NCBI RefSeq assembly: GCF_014650455.1
Contig: NZ_BMUZ01000020.1
Location: forward strand, 1 to 64,000
Reading direction: 5' to 3'
DNA length: 64,000 nucleotides
Source of the DNA: Streptomyces xanthochromogenes
Lineage (GTDB): Bacteria > Actinomycetota > Actinomycetes > Streptomycetales > Streptomycetaceae
Shown here piece after piece: positions 25,034-33,104 of the stretch. How positions within the stretch are numbered: position 1 is the stretch's first letter; every line of letters begins with the position of its first letter. Below the pieces are notes generated by a model. The model was not told where the DNA came from. It was given only the letters and a program-made list of their open reading frames with translations, and did no database searches. The position numbers and the translations under genes were made by a program.

Positions 25034-25779
25034 CGAACCCGGCGGACATCAACCAGGCCCTCGCCGTCCTCGCCCTGGCAGCCGGGTGGGCGCTGCACGC
25101 CCGTCGCCTCCACCGGCGGCTGGACCGCTCCCGCCACGACCCGCTGACGGGGCTGTGGACCCGCGACGGCTGGAGTCGGCGGGCCGAGCGGGTCATCCGC
25201 CGGCGCCCCTGCGCCGCGGTTCTCCTTGCGGACCTGGATGGCTTCAAATGCGTCAATGACGTGCACGGTCATGCGGCCGGTGATGCCGTCCTCGCGGCCG
25301 CGGGGGAGCGGCTGGCCGCCTGGTGCGGCGCCCACGGAGTCGCCGGGCGGCTCGGGGGAGACGAGTTCGTGGCCGTCGTCGAGGACGACACGCGCTTGGA
25401 CGACCGGCTCGCCGACCTCGCCGAGCTGCTGCGCCAGCCCGTCGAGCACCAGGGCGTGACGTTCACGGTCGGCGCCTCCATCGGCGCCGCCCGGCTCGCC
25501 GCCCTGCCCGAGCCGACCCTGTCGGCCGCGCTCAACGCCGCCGACCAGGCCATGTACCGGGTCAAGGGCCGCACCCGCCGCGGCCGCCGCCTGCTGCTGG
25601 CCCCGGCGTTCGCCGTCCTGCGCGGCCTCCCGCTGCGCCGGGACTACGAGTCCGGCGCCGTCCGGGCGTGGGCCCGCGAGCACGGCCACGACGTGCCGGA
25701 CCGGGCGCGCATCCCGAAGAAGGTCCTGGAGGCCTGGCGCCAGCGCGAGAACGCGCCGCGGCTGGCCGCCGTCAGCTGA
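25030..25779 (+). CDS. GGDEF domain fused to an Lsr2-type DNA-binding domain
   Basis: 249 residues from ATG 25030, coupled to the WhiB gene. One short N-terminal hydrophobic stretch (ALAVLALAAGWAL), then a GGDEF domain with ADLDGFK (metal-binding D68), GGDEF at 109-113 and GASIGAA. There is no obvious RxxD inhibitory site. The last ~32 residues (207-238: VRAWAREHGHDVPDRARIP and KKVLEAWR) match the Lsr2 C-terminal domain, which reads the minor groove of AT-rich DNA. Predicted diguanylate cyclase with xenogeneic-silencer-like DNA binding; I do not know this combination as an established family. Confidence 0.75.
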   Translation: MTNPADINQALAVLALAAGWALHARRLHRRLDRSRHDPLTGLWTRDGWSRRAERVIRRRPCAAVLLADLDGFKCVNDVHGHAAGDAVLAAAGERLAAWCGAHGVAGRLGGDEFVAVVEDDTRLDDRLADLAELLRQPVEHQGVTFTVGASIGAARLAALPEPTLSAALNAADQAMYRVKGRTRRGRRLLLAPAFAVLRGLPLRRDYESGAVRAWAREHGHDVPDRARIPKKVLEAWRQRENAPRLAAVS

Positions 25780-25888
25780 CCGCCAGCACCCACCGCACGA
25801 TTCCCGGGGCGCGGCCGCCATCCCGGCCAGGACCACACCGGCCGCCCCCCGGGGCCCCTCCGAACCCGAGACCCAGGAGATCCCCGAC

Positions 25889-26767
25889 ATGAACCCGATC
25901 CCCGAACCGTCCGTGATCGTGCTGATCGGCGCGAGCGGCTCCGCCAAGTCCACCCTCGCCCGCACCTGGCCCGTCGACTACCGGCTGGCACTCGACTCCT
26001 ACCGGTGGACCGTCTCCGGCGACGCGGGCGACCAAGAGGCCACCGCCGACGCGGTGTTCCTGCTGGACGCCGTCCTGGAGCGCCGTCTCGCCCGCGGATT
26101 GACGTGTCTGGTCGATGCGACGAATACCCGCGTCGACGTCAGGAAGCGGCTGATCGAGGCCGCCCACGCCCACCAGCTGCCCGCGGCCGCCGTGGTGATG
26201 ACCGCGCCGCTGCGCCAGTGCCTGGCCCGCAACTCCCGCCGCCCGGACAACCGGCGCGTCCCCGACAGCGAGGTCCGGCGCCAGTACCGGCAGATCAGCC
26301 TCGCCCGCCCGGGCCTGCACGCCGAGGGCTTCGACCACGTCGTCACCGACGACCGGCTGATGCGGCTGCGGCTGCTGCTCCAGCGGTCCGTCGACCGCGT
26401 CCACGCCGACCACCAGGTCGAGGGCGACCACACCGAGTACGCCCGCCGGGTGCTGGCCCGCCGGTTCTTCGGCGAGGACCTGGCGCAGGCCTTCCACTGG
26501 ACGCACCTGCGCCCGAACCACGACCCGATCGGCGCCCTCGCGGTCGGCGGCGACGAGATCGTCGTTGCCTACCGCACCTGGTTCCCCGACCCGATGGACT
26601 GGGGGTTCGAGGCACAGGTGCCGTGCCTGGGCGGCTGCTCCGGCCCGGCCTGGGTGCCGGTGCGCAGCCCAATGGACCTGCTCGCCGTCTACGACGACGA
26701 CTTCCCCGAGGAGGTTGTGCGGTGCGACCGCTGCACCGCCGGCGCCACCACGCGGGAGGCGGTGTGA
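25889..26767 (+). CDS. P-loop nucleotide kinase-like protein
   Basis: 292 residues from ATG 25889. Walker A-like GASGSAKST at 14-22 (alanine where glycine is usual before the lysine), TCLVDATNT as a Walker B-like strand and a lid arginine region (RNSRRPDNRRVPDSEV), as in polynucleotide 5'-kinase/AAA_33 proteins. The C-terminal ~100 residues hold an extra domain with cysteines (CLGGC, CDRC). Role unknown; repair or RNA metabolism is possible. Confidence 0.65.
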   Translation: MNPIPEPSVIVLIGASGSAKSTLARTWPVDYRLALDSYRWTVSGDAGDQEATADAVFLLDAVLERRLARGLTCLVDATNTRVDVRKRLIEAAHAHQLPAAAVVMTAPLRQCLARNSRRPDNRRVPDSEVRRQYRQISLARPGLHAEGFDHVVTDDRLMRLRLLLQRSVDRVHADHQVEGDHTEYARRVLARRFFGEDLAQAFHWTHLRPNHDPIGALAVGGDEIVVAYRTWFPDPMDWGFEAQVPCLGGCSGPAWVPVRSPMDLLAVYDDDFPEEVVRCDRCTAGATTREAV

Positions 26768-27189
26768 GCACAGCGATGAACCCTGACACCGGCGACGGGT
26801 TCGACGCCCCGACCCCGTCCGAGGCCTACTCCGACGCCCCGAACCTGCGCCGTGAGATGCACGACGTGATGGAGCTGGGTGCCGTTCGCGAAGGCCGCCG
26901 CAACGGGATGGTCACCGTGCCGCCCGCACCCGACGCCGCGACGGTCGACCGGGTCTTCCTTCTGCGCCGGGCCGCCCTCATGGACCGCATGGCCGTCGAG
27001 GACCCCGGGCCCGGGGCCCGGGGCGCCGCAGTCCGGGCCGCGTTCGAACTGACCCAGTTCGACCACCAGCACCCGCAGATGACCGCCGGACCGCACGGGC
27101 CCCACTCGATCGAGTTCGACCCCAGCCAGCGCCCGTACGTCCGCCAGGAGTACGCCGCCTGGACCGCCGCCGGTCAGCCCGGCGCCTGA
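26764..27189 (+). CDS. Hypothetical protein coupled to the kinase gene
   Basis: 141 residues from GTG 26764, overlapping the kinase stop by GTGA (ATG 26776 is an alternative). N-terminal disordered part, then helices (MHDVMELGAVREGRR; VFLLRRAALMDRMA). A similar small protein follows kinase-like genes in other Streptomyces plasmids, but I cannot name it. Confidence 0.55.
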   Translation: MSTAMNPDTGDGFDAPTPSEAYSDAPNLRREMHDVMELGAVREGRRNGMVTVPPAPDAATVDRVFLLRRAALMDRMAVEDPGPGARGAAVRAAFELTQFDHQHPQMTAGPHGPHSIEFDPSQRPYVRQEYAAWTAAGQPGA

Positions 27190-27211
27190 CCCGCCCACGA
27201 GAGGACACGAC

Positions 27212-27400
27212 ATGTTCCAGGCCGGAGACACAGTGCGGATCGTCGCCTGCGAGGACGACCCCCGGGCGGTCGGCAAGACCGGGCGGATCGTCGACGAGGT
27301 GGCCCCGGGGCCGCTCACCGGCGGCCGGTGGACCGTCAACCGGATCAGCTTCCTGATCGGCCCGGTCCTCTGCCACGGCCACGAGTTGCAGAAGGCCTGA
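27212..27400 (+). CDS. Small KOW/SH3-like barrel protein
   Basis: 62 residues. GDTVRIVACEDDPRAVGKTG reads like a KOW or SH3-type barrel start, followed by RIVDEV and an RW strand. Such domains bind nucleic acid or proteins. ATG 27212 follows GAGAGGA. Confidence 0.55.
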   Translation: MFQAGDTVRIVACEDDPRAVGKTGRIVDEVAPGPLTGGRWTVNRISFLIGPVLCHGHELQKA

Positions 27401-27470
27401 GTGAAGTAGCCCCGCCCGGGCGGGAAGTACCCGATCCCGCCCCGCACTGTCCGTACGGCACGACAGCATG

Positions 27471-27495
27471 GGCCCGGGGCCATCTGCCCCGGGCT
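27471..27495 (+). terminator. Short hairpin
   Basis: GCCCGGGGC-CATCT-GCCCCGGGC between the genes at 27400 and 27515; likely terminator. Confidence 0.55.
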
Positions 27496-27514
27496 CCGCC
27501 ATGAAGGGAAGTAC

Positions 27515-28084
27515 ATGAGCACCACCGACACCGACCCGAGCGCCGCGGCGTACGCCGCCGTGAAGAAGGCCGCCACCGGCCTGCCGACGCTGTACGCGCC
27601 GAGCGTGCTCGACGAGGCCGCCGCCCTGCTGAGCGACCTGTGGGCCGCGGGTGAGCGGCACGGCGTGACGCCCAAGGAGTGGGACTGGGCGGTGAGTCTG
27701 GCCGGCGGCGCGCTGGAGGTCATCGCCAGCCGCTACACCCGCACCCCCGACACCGAGCGCACCGGGGAGCAGGTCACCGCGCTGTGCCAGGACCTGGTCT
27801 CGGCTCTGACCTCCGCCGAGATCGGCCTGACCGTCCTGCCCAACCCGCGTAAGCACCAGGCGGTCGTCGGGCGCCTCCCCGAGACGCCGCGCGGCGGCTA
27901 CCACGGTGACGCCAGCCTGGTCGTCGGCATCTACTCCAACGGCGGCTGGGACATCAGCATGAACGCCGACGGCGCCACCGTCGTCTCGATCGCCGCCCCC
28001 GCCACCACGGCCGGGGCCGCCGAGGTCGCCGCCCTCGTGCGGGCCGTCGCCCGCGGCGAACTCGGCAACCCCTTCCGCCGCTGA
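27515..28084 (+). CDS. Hypothetical protein
   Basis: 189 residues from ATG 27515. Helical first half (EWDWAVSLAGGALEVIASRY) and a beta-rich C-terminal third (SLVVGIYSNGGWDISMNADG). No family recognised. AAGGGAAG upstream. Confidence 0.55.
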   Translation: MSTTDTDPSAAAYAAVKKAATGLPTLYAPSVLDEAAALLSDLWAAGERHGVTPKEWDWAVSLAGGALEVIASRYTRTPDTERTGEQVTALCQDLVSALTSAEIGLTVLPNPRKHQAVVGRLPETPRGGYHGDASLVVGIYSNGGWDISMNADGATVVSIAAPATTAGAAEVAALVRAVARGELGNPFRR

Positions 28085-28109
28085 CTCCACCATCAAGGAG
28101 AGCACCACC

Positions 28110-28676
28110 ATGTCCGACTGGGACCCGACCACCCTCGTCCGCGTTGACCGCGAGTACGACCGCCGCAACGCCGACAGCCGGTTCGGCTCGTACATCAGCG
28201 CCCGCACGGAGGAACTCTTCGAGGAAGACCGCACCGACCGCGCCCTGTTCACCGCGTGGGCGTGGCGCATCGCGACCCCGCCGGTGATGTCGCCCGGCTA
28301 CATCGACATCCGTCCCGACCTGTCGGTCACGTTCGACCGCGACGAGGACGGCGACCCGATCGTGAAGGTCACCATGCCGCTGCCGCACCGGGCGCTCGCC
28401 CGCGAGCACCGCCCCGGCTACGAGGTGGGCGACTGGGAGGCCCCGTACGGCCGCGGCGAGACGTACCCGCAGCTGTGGGCGCCTGCGTACATCAAGCGGA
28501 CGGCCGTCCTGGCGTCCGCCGTGATGCTCGTGCCCGCCACGGACTGGACCCTGTTCGTCCCCTCCGGCCGTCCCGAGCAGCTGGTCGACGACGCGCAGCT
28601 CGCCGTGGAGACCGCCGCCCGGCTCATCAACGAATACGTCGGCCCGCAGGTCGCCGACCTGCTCGGGGCGTCGTAG
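28110..28676 (+). CDS. Hypothetical protein
   Basis: 188 residues from ATG 28110 (AAGGAGAG upstream). A mixed fold with YIDIRPDLSVTFDRDEDGDP and a helical C-terminus. It lies 25 bp after the previous gene, so the same operon is likely. Not recognised. Confidence 0.55.
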   Translation: MSDWDPTTLVRVDREYDRRNADSRFGSYISARTEELFEEDRTDRALFTAWAWRIATPPVMSPGYIDIRPDLSVTFDRDEDGDPIVKVTMPLPHRALAREHRPGYEVGDWEAPYGRGETYPQLWAPAYIKRTAVLASAVMLVPATDWTLFVPSGRPEQLVDDAQLAVETAARLINEYVGPQVADLLGAS

Positions 28677-28745
28677 GCCGACCCGACCGAGGCGGGCGCC
28701 GGGACCGCGGACATCGGCCCCGGCGCCCGCCAGGGAGGAAAGCAC

Positions 28746-29093
28746 ATGCAGGAGACCGCCACCACCCGCCGCCCGGCGACCGTCGCCGCGGCGGCGCCCG
28801 GCATTCTGCACGCTGCCCTTGCCGCGTGCCACCACCCCAACCCGCTGCCCGCCTGGCTCACGAAGGCCTCGCCCCGCTGCGGCACCGGCCCCGGCGGCAC
28901 GCTGCACTTGGACGCGGCGGCCGTCGGCGAACTGGCCGACCTCGCGGCGACGGCCCTGTGGGAGTGCCAGCAGGCCGCGGGGGAGGGGGAGCCGTTCACC
29001 ACCCTGTTTGCCGAGGCCTGCGCCGCCGTTCTCGACTCCCTCGCCGCCGCCCGCCACACTCGAACCCAGACACCGGAAGGACCCGTGCGATGA
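28746..29093 (+). CDS. Hypothetical protein upstream of toxin-antitoxin pair
   Basis: 115 residues from ATG 28746 (GGAGGAAAG upstream). A small helical protein (AAVGELADLAATALWECQQA). Its stop overlaps the next gene (GATGA). Function unknown. Confidence 0.5.
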   Translation: MQETATTRRPATVAAAAPGILHAALAACHHPNPLPAWLTKASPRCGTGPGGTLHLDAAAVGELADLAATALWECQQAAGEGEPFTTLFAEACAAVLDSLAAARHTRTQTPEGPVR

Positions 29094-29389
29094 CCGCTCA
29101 GCCCGTCCATCAGCCCGCACCGCCGCCGTCCCCGGCGGCCGCCGCGCAGCTGCGCGAGCGCATCAGCCGCCACGCCCGCGCCGCGCACTGGCTGCCCGCC
29201 TTCGAACGGGACTGGGGGCACGCCCTGGAGACGGCCCGGCAGACCTTTGACCTGACCCCGCTGCACGAGACGATCCGGGAGTGGAGCGGCCGCCTGGACA
29301 CCGCCCCCGCGGTCGCCGCGTTCCTCGCGGGCGGCATGGACACCTCCGACGGCGTCCCCCTGGAGGACGTCATCGGGTCCCGCGGGTGA
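29090..29389 (+). CDS. DUF6247-like antitoxin candidate
   Basis: 99 residues from ATG 29090. The centre (LPAFERDWGHALETARQTFD then LTPLHETIREWSGRL) matches the DUF6247 family, commonly paired with a RelE-like gene in Streptomyces. It overlaps the downstream toxin candidate by GTGA. It would bind and block the RelE-like protein and autoregulate the pair. Confidence 0.65.
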   Translation: MTAQPVHQPAPPPSPAAAAQLRERISRHARAAHWLPAFERDWGHALETARQTFDLTPLHETIREWSGRLDTAPAVAAFLAGGMDTSDGVPLEDVIGSRG

Positions 29390-29643
29390 CCCCGGCCTGG
29401 CCCGCCCGGCTCTCCCCGAACGCGTCCGCCGTCCTCGCCCAGCTCCCGCTGGAGGTACAGGAGATGGTGCGCGACGTGCTGGACATCGCCTCCCGCCAGC
29501 CGTGGGGGTGGCCGCAGTGGGACCCCACCGACCCGGAAGGGCCGGACCTGCGCCGGGCTGACGTCGGCCCGCTCACCGTCGTCTACGTCGTCAACCAGCC
29601 GCGCCAGCACCTGTATGTGCTGGACATCGTCTGGGCCGGGTGA
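29386..29643 (+). CDS. RelE/ParE-like toxin candidate
   Basis: 85 residues from GTG 29386. VLAQLPLEVQEMVRDVLDIA, then DLRRADVGPLTVVYVVN and LYVLDIVWAG is the RelE/ParE fold: two N-terminal helices and a beta sheet. Basic residues are fewer than in classic RelE, so ribosome-dependent RNase activity is uncertain. Overlap with the DUF6247-like gene supports a plasmid-stabilising module. Confidence 0.65.
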   Translation: MTPAWPARLSPNASAVLAQLPLEVQEMVRDVLDIASRQPWGWPQWDPTDPEGPDLRRADVGPLTVVYVVNQPRQHLYVLDIVWAG

Positions 29644-29668
29644 CCGGCCGTCACCTCCCCTGCGAGGA

Positions 29669-29694
29669 GCCCCTGTCGGTCCACCGACGGGGGC
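29669..29694 (+). terminator. Terminator after the toxin-antitoxin pair
   Basis: GCCCCTGTCGG-TCCA-CCGACGGGGGC, one wobble, ~25 bp after the toxin stop. Confidence 0.65.
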
Positions 29695-29782
29695 TTCGTC
29701 GTGTCCGGCGGCATCGCGGCCCACGCACTTCGGCGTACGGTGCTGATCTCCAATGCCCGCAAAACCGAGGAGATGTGACGCC

Positions 29783-31261
29783 GTGACGACGTACGCGGTG
29801 CCCGGAGCCGAGCGACGGCCGCCGATATCAGCTGGCCGCGCCGCCCCCGACGACGAGGTCCTGGTCCCGATCCGCGGCGGCCTGCTCGCCTCCGCCGTCG
29901 TCGTCGCCGTCAACGCCATCGCGCTCGCGGTCATCGGCTTCACCGGCTCCTACCGCTCCGTGCGCGACCTCGCGCTCGGCTGGCACTGGGACTGGTTCTC
30001 GTACGTCTTCCCCATCGGCATCGACGTCGGGATCGTCGGCCTGATCGCGGCCGATCTTTTCCTGTGCGCGATCCGCACCCCGGCACCGATCCTGCGGTGG
30101 TTCGCATGGGTGCTGACCCTCGCCACCGTCACGTTCAACGCGGCCAGCGGCTGGCCGGCGAACGGCGAAGTCCGGTGGATGACCTACATCGAGGCGGCCG
30201 CGCACGCCACGATGCCCGGGCTGGTCGTGGTCATCACCGAGGCCCTGCGCCGGGCCATTGCCCGCCGGGCCCGGATCGCCGACGGCCGCCAGTACGAGCC
30301 GCTCGGGATCGCCCGGTGGTTCCTCGCCCCGGTCAGCACCTTCGGGGTGTGGCGGCGCATGAGGTTGTGGGAGGTCTACACCCGCACGGCCGCGCTCGAT
30401 CTGGAGAGGGACCGGCTGACCCTGCGCGACGAGCTCCGCGAGAAGTACGGCAGGAGGAACTGGAAGAAGCGGGCGCGGGCGTTCGAGCTGCGGGCCATGC
30501 GCGATGCTCGCCGGGGGCTGCCGATCCCCGGGCATCTGATCGCGAACGGTGATCCGGGGACCGCGAACGCCGTCGGCGCGTTCACCGCGAACGGCGCGAA
30601 CACCGACCGCGAAGCTCCCGGCCCCGGCAGCCTTCCCGCGAACGGTGCGAACGGTGCGAACGGCGGCGCGTACGCCGAGGAGGAGGCACCCGCGAACGAC
30701 ATGTCGACGAGCCCGGCGGCCGCGAACGGTCCCCTCATCGACATGGCGACGGCGCGAACGTCCTGGGAGCCGACGAGCGAACGCCTGCCGGTCACAGCCG
30801 CCGGTCCGGCCCCGGTGACTGGCTCTGACCTGCGCGATTCGCACCGCGAACGCGCGACCGTGCCCGCGGTCGCACCCTCGCGGTCGGTCGTCAGGAGCAC
30901 CGTGCCCGCCCCCTACAGTCCGGACGGCTCCGCGGGCCAGGGCGACCGCGGACTGGTGGGCGCGAACGCCGGAGCCCTCACCGCGAACACCTCCGCGTAC
31001 GCGGCCGCGCCGACCGTGAACGGCGCGAACGGGTACCGCGAAGACGCCGCCGGCGACGGCGCGGGGGAGGGCTACGAACAGCCTGCCGAGCGGTACTCCG
31101 AGGACCGCGCCGGGCGTCGGCGCCTCGCGGAGGACTTCCTGCGGGCGAAGGGCGCCGAGCGGCCGCCGCCCTCGCAGGCGAAGTTCGCGGCCACGGTCGG
31201 CGTCGCGCCCGCCACCGTGTCCAAGGCGATGAAGGAGTGGCGCGAGGACAGCATCGGCTGA
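29783..31261 (+). CDS. DUF2637 membrane protein with C-terminal HTH
   Basis: 492 residues from GTG 29783 (GAGGAGA upstream). Four transmembrane helices at about 33-145 with the DUF2637 signature (SYRSVRDLALG; WDWFSYVFPIGIDVGIVG). A cytoplasmic charged helix, a ~170-residue low-complexity linker rich in ANG/GAN and a C-terminal HTH (SQAKFAATVGVAPATVSKAM) follow. Spd-like plasmid transfer protein that may also bind DNA. The linker DNA contains 15 copies of GCGAAC, all on the plus strand. Confidence 0.75.
   Translation: MTTYAVPGAERRPPISAGRAAPDDEVLVPIRGGLLASAVVVAVNAIALAVIGFTGSYRSVRDLALGWHWDWFSYVFPIGIDVGIVGLIAADLFLCAIRTPAPILRWFAWVLTLATVTFNAASGWPANGEVRWMTYIEAAAHATMPGLVVVITEALRRAIARRARIADGRQYEPLGIARWFLAPVSTFGVWRRMRLWEVYTRTAALDLERDRLTLRDELREKYGRRNWKKRARAFELRAMRDARRGLPIPGHLIANGDPGTANAVGAFTANGANTDREAPGPGSLPANGANGANGGAYAEEEAPANDMSTSPAAANGPLIDMATARTSWEPTSERLPVTAAGPAPVTGSDLRDSHRERATVPAVAPSRSVVRSTVPAPYSPDGSAGQGDRGLVGANAGALTANTSAYAAAPTVNGANGYREDAAGDGAGEGYEQPAERYSEDRAGRRRLAEDFLRAKGAERPPPSQAKFAATVGVAPATVSKAMKEWREDSIG
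30542..31030 (+). repeat. Strand-biased GCGAAC(G) repeat cluster in the DUF2637 gene
   Basis: GCGAAC starts at 30542, 30563, 30587, 30596, 30638, 30647, 30656, 30692, 30722, 30754, 30777, 30846, 30962, 30983 and 31025; 13 of the 15 continue with G. I see none on the opposite strand in this stretch. Twelve are in the Ala-Asn frame and three are in other frames (30754, 30777, 30846), so protein repeats alone do not explain it. Confidence 0.75.
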
Positions 31262-31269
31262 CGCCCTTC

Positions 31270-31327
31270 GTTGTGCCGACCCAACAATCCGTCACCCCGC
31301 ACCCCTGTCCCGTTGTTCCGGCACAAC
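31270..31327. promoter_or_regulatory. Second pair of GTTGT-N6-CAAC operators
   Basis: GTTGTGCCGACCCAAC (31270-31285) and GTTGTTCCGGCACAAC (31312-31327), again 42 bp apart as at 691/733. Located just after the DUF2637 stop and before the structured repeat leading to the 31.8 kb genes. Confidence 0.6.
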
Positions 31328-31377
31328 AGGGTGGGGGTGCGGCGCTACGGCCGACTTCCGCCGCCGGTGGTGATGCA

Positions 31378-31703
31378 GGGGGCTCCGCCCCCCACACCCC
31401 CCGACCCTCCACAGAGGGGTGGGGGGTGCCGTTTTTGATCTTGCGGCCGGTGGGTGGTGGCGGGTGGGTGGTGGCCGGGGGATTCCCTCCGCGGCGGGAC
31501 ACCCGGAGGGGACCACAGCCCGCGCCGGGCCGCCAGGCCAAGCCGCCTGCGGCGGTCGCCTACGGCGAGCCCGGCCCCCCGACACGGCCCGCGGTCGGCG
31601 GAGCCTGCCCCGCCGCGGAGGGAATCCCCCGACCGGCCCGCCGTGCGGCGTGCGGACGCCGGACACGGCCTCGAAAAAACACCGTCTGAGCTGCCGTTTC
31701 GGG
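31378..31703. repeat. Long structured direct repeat, copy 1
   Basis: GC-rich, hairpin-rich segment starting GGGGGCTCCGCCCCCCACAC. Its core (31515-31595, including CCGCCAGGCCAAGCCGCCTG) is almost identical to 37811-37892. The two copies share order and spacing of blocks over ~400 bp and both lead into the same promoter module. Not coding on either strand as far as I can tell. Confidence 0.7.
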
Positions 31704-31800
31704 TTGACCTCAACCCTGAAACTTGATTGAATTAGCAGTGTCGGAACGGGGCGGGAATCCCGGACCGGCACCACCGAGAACCCTCAACGAAAGGATCATC
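31704..31800 (+). promoter_or_regulatory. Repeated promoter/leader module, copy A
   Basis: TTGACC (31704), then TTGATTGAATTAGCAGTGTC from 31723, hairpin GGGGCGGGAATCCCG (31748-31762), GACCGGCACCACCGAGAACC and box CTCAACGA (31783-31790) followed by AAGG before ATG 31801. Nearly identical modules precede 35284 and 38093. The hairpin and CTCAACGA parts also precede 32199, 32504 and 33177. Confidence 0.75.
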
Positions 31801-32112
31801 ATGGCCGTCACCTTCGGTCCGCTCCTGCTGGACGACGAGGCCAACACCCAGCTCAAGCCCACGTTCGAGCCGGTGCTGCGCCTCTACTACGTCGAGCTGT
31901 GGAAGGACGGCGCCGTCCTGGACGTGCACGGCAGCGGCGAGTGGCTGGAGACCGCCGCCTACGCGGTGGACACCGTCGACGCCTTCCTTGCCGGGCACGG
32001 TGTGCGCCCGCTGACCGGCATCGAGCGCGCCGACCTGCACGGCGGACTGCTCCAGGCCAGGGGCGGCGCGGGCTACGAGGTACTCACCCGGCAGATCACC
32101 CGCCGGTCCTGA
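31801..32112 (+). CDS. Small hypothetical protein, leading-region candidate
   Basis: 103 residues. A compact mixed fold (VLRLYYVELWKDGAVLDVHG). It is the first gene behind a full promoter module. No family recognised. Because it lies in the block adjacent to the relaxase/oriT region, an anti-defence or establishment role is a guess from location only. Confidence 0.55.
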   Translation: MAVTFGPLLLDDEANTQLKPTFEPVLRLYYVELWKDGAVLDVHGSGEWLETAAYAVDTVDAFLAGHGVRPLTGIERADLHGGLLQARGGAGYEVLTRQITRRS

Positions 32113-32137
32113 GTGACCGTCACCCGGCGGGGTGGAC

Positions 32138-32198
32138 GGGGCGGGAATCCCGCCCACCCCGCCGGACCACCGACCACCTCAACGAAAGGAATCCCGCG
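32138..32198 (+). promoter_or_regulatory. Intercistronic hairpin and CTCAACGA leader
   Basis: GGGGCGGGAATCCCGCCC (32138-32155) folds into an 8-bp stem. CTCAACGA is at 32178-32185 with AAAGGA behind it. A shortened version of the promoter module without the TTGATTGAATTAGC part. Confidence 0.7.
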
Positions 32199-32417
32199 AT
32201 GGTCGACCGCATGGACAGCCGTGAAGGGTTCACCACGGGCGACACGGTGACCCAGGCCGGAGAGGGCCCCTTCGGGCTTCCGCGCGACGGCGTGGTCCAG
32301 GGCTGGCTCACCTACGAGTACGCGCCCACCAAGTGGTACTGCTGCGTGACCTTCGGCGGCCGGTACATCGGCCGCTACCAGGCCCACGAGATCGAGCACG
32401 TCACCCGGCCGCAGTGA
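32199..32417 (+). CDS. Small hypothetical beta-rich protein
   Basis: 72 residues. GDTVTQAGEGPFGLPRDGVV and WYCCVTFGGRYIGRY suggest a small beta barrel. Its leader carries the hairpin and CTCAACGA box. Function unknown. Confidence 0.55.
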   Translation: MVDRMDSREGFTTGDTVTQAGEGPFGLPRDGVVQGWLTYEYAPTKWYCCVTFGGRYIGRYQAHEIEHVTRPQ

Positions 32418-32436
32418 CGAGATCGGCAGGGGGAGC

Positions 32437-32503
32437 GGGGCGGGAATCCCGCTCCCCCCGCCGGAGCCCACCACCGAAGAACCTCAACGACAGAAAGCCG
32501 CAC
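32437..32503 (+). promoter_or_regulatory. Intercistronic hairpin and CTCAACGA leader
   Basis: GGGGCGGGAATCCCGCTCC (32437-32455) and CTCAACGA (32483-32490) upstream of ATG 32504. Confidence 0.7.
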
Positions 32504-33079
32504 ATGACCATCACCAGCCAGACCCCCGCCGCCTGCCGCGTGCAGCTCGGCAAGGCCCCGGCCGAGTACCTCGTCATCGCGGACGACGGCCCCGCCGCCG
32601 ACGACGTCTGCGCGGGCCGGACCCCCGTGCGCCGGGTGCGCTACGTCGAGCGCCGCGCCGTCGACCCGGTCGAGCGGCGGCTCCAGTGGGATGAGTTGGA
32701 GGGCGACTGCCTGGACGCCGAGGGCACGGTGCGGCTGCTCGCCGTCGCCGCCGTCAGCCACGGCCACGCCGCCCACGTCGCCCGCCGCGAGTTCGCTGCC
32801 TTCAACGCCGCTGTCCGCATGGGCGACGAGATCGGCCGCCGCCTTGAGCGCGCCGAGCGCGGGTGGCTCGCGATCCGGATCGCCGACGGCCGCAGCGACG
32901 GTGAGCTGTACGGCGACTACGAGGACGCCTTCGCCGCCCAGGAGCACCCCGGGGCGTGCACCTACTTCCCGATCTCCCCGCTGAGCCCGTGGACGCCCCG
33001 CATGTGCGCGGAGCACCTGGAGTTCATGACCCACCTGCGGCACGGGTGCATGGTCTACGGCCGCCCCACCTGCCGCTGA
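32504..33079 (+). CDS. Hypothetical protein, leading-region candidate
   Basis: 191 residues. N-terminal beta part (PAEYLVIADDGPAADDV), central helices (RREFAAFNAAVRMGDEIGRR) and a C-terminal Tyr/Pro/His-rich segment. No family recognised. Expressed behind the repeated leader. Confidence 0.55.
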   Translation: MTITSQTPAACRVQLGKAPAEYLVIADDGPAADDVCAGRTPVRRVRYVERRAVDPVERRLQWDELEGDCLDAEGTVRLLAVAAVSHGHAAHVARREFAAFNAAVRMGDEIGRRLERAERGWLAIRIADGRSDGELYGDYEDAFAAQEHPGACTYFPISPLSPWTPRMCAEHLEFMTHLRHGCMVYGRPTCR

Positions 33080-33104
33080 CCCGCGGCCCCCGGTGACGCG
33101 GGCG

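Noticed and set aside
31378..31730. Pro/Arg-rich open frames on both strands before 31801, similar to those at 37674-37980
   Set aside because: Similarity is explained by a DNA repeat; frames lack starts and differ in length and indels between copies.
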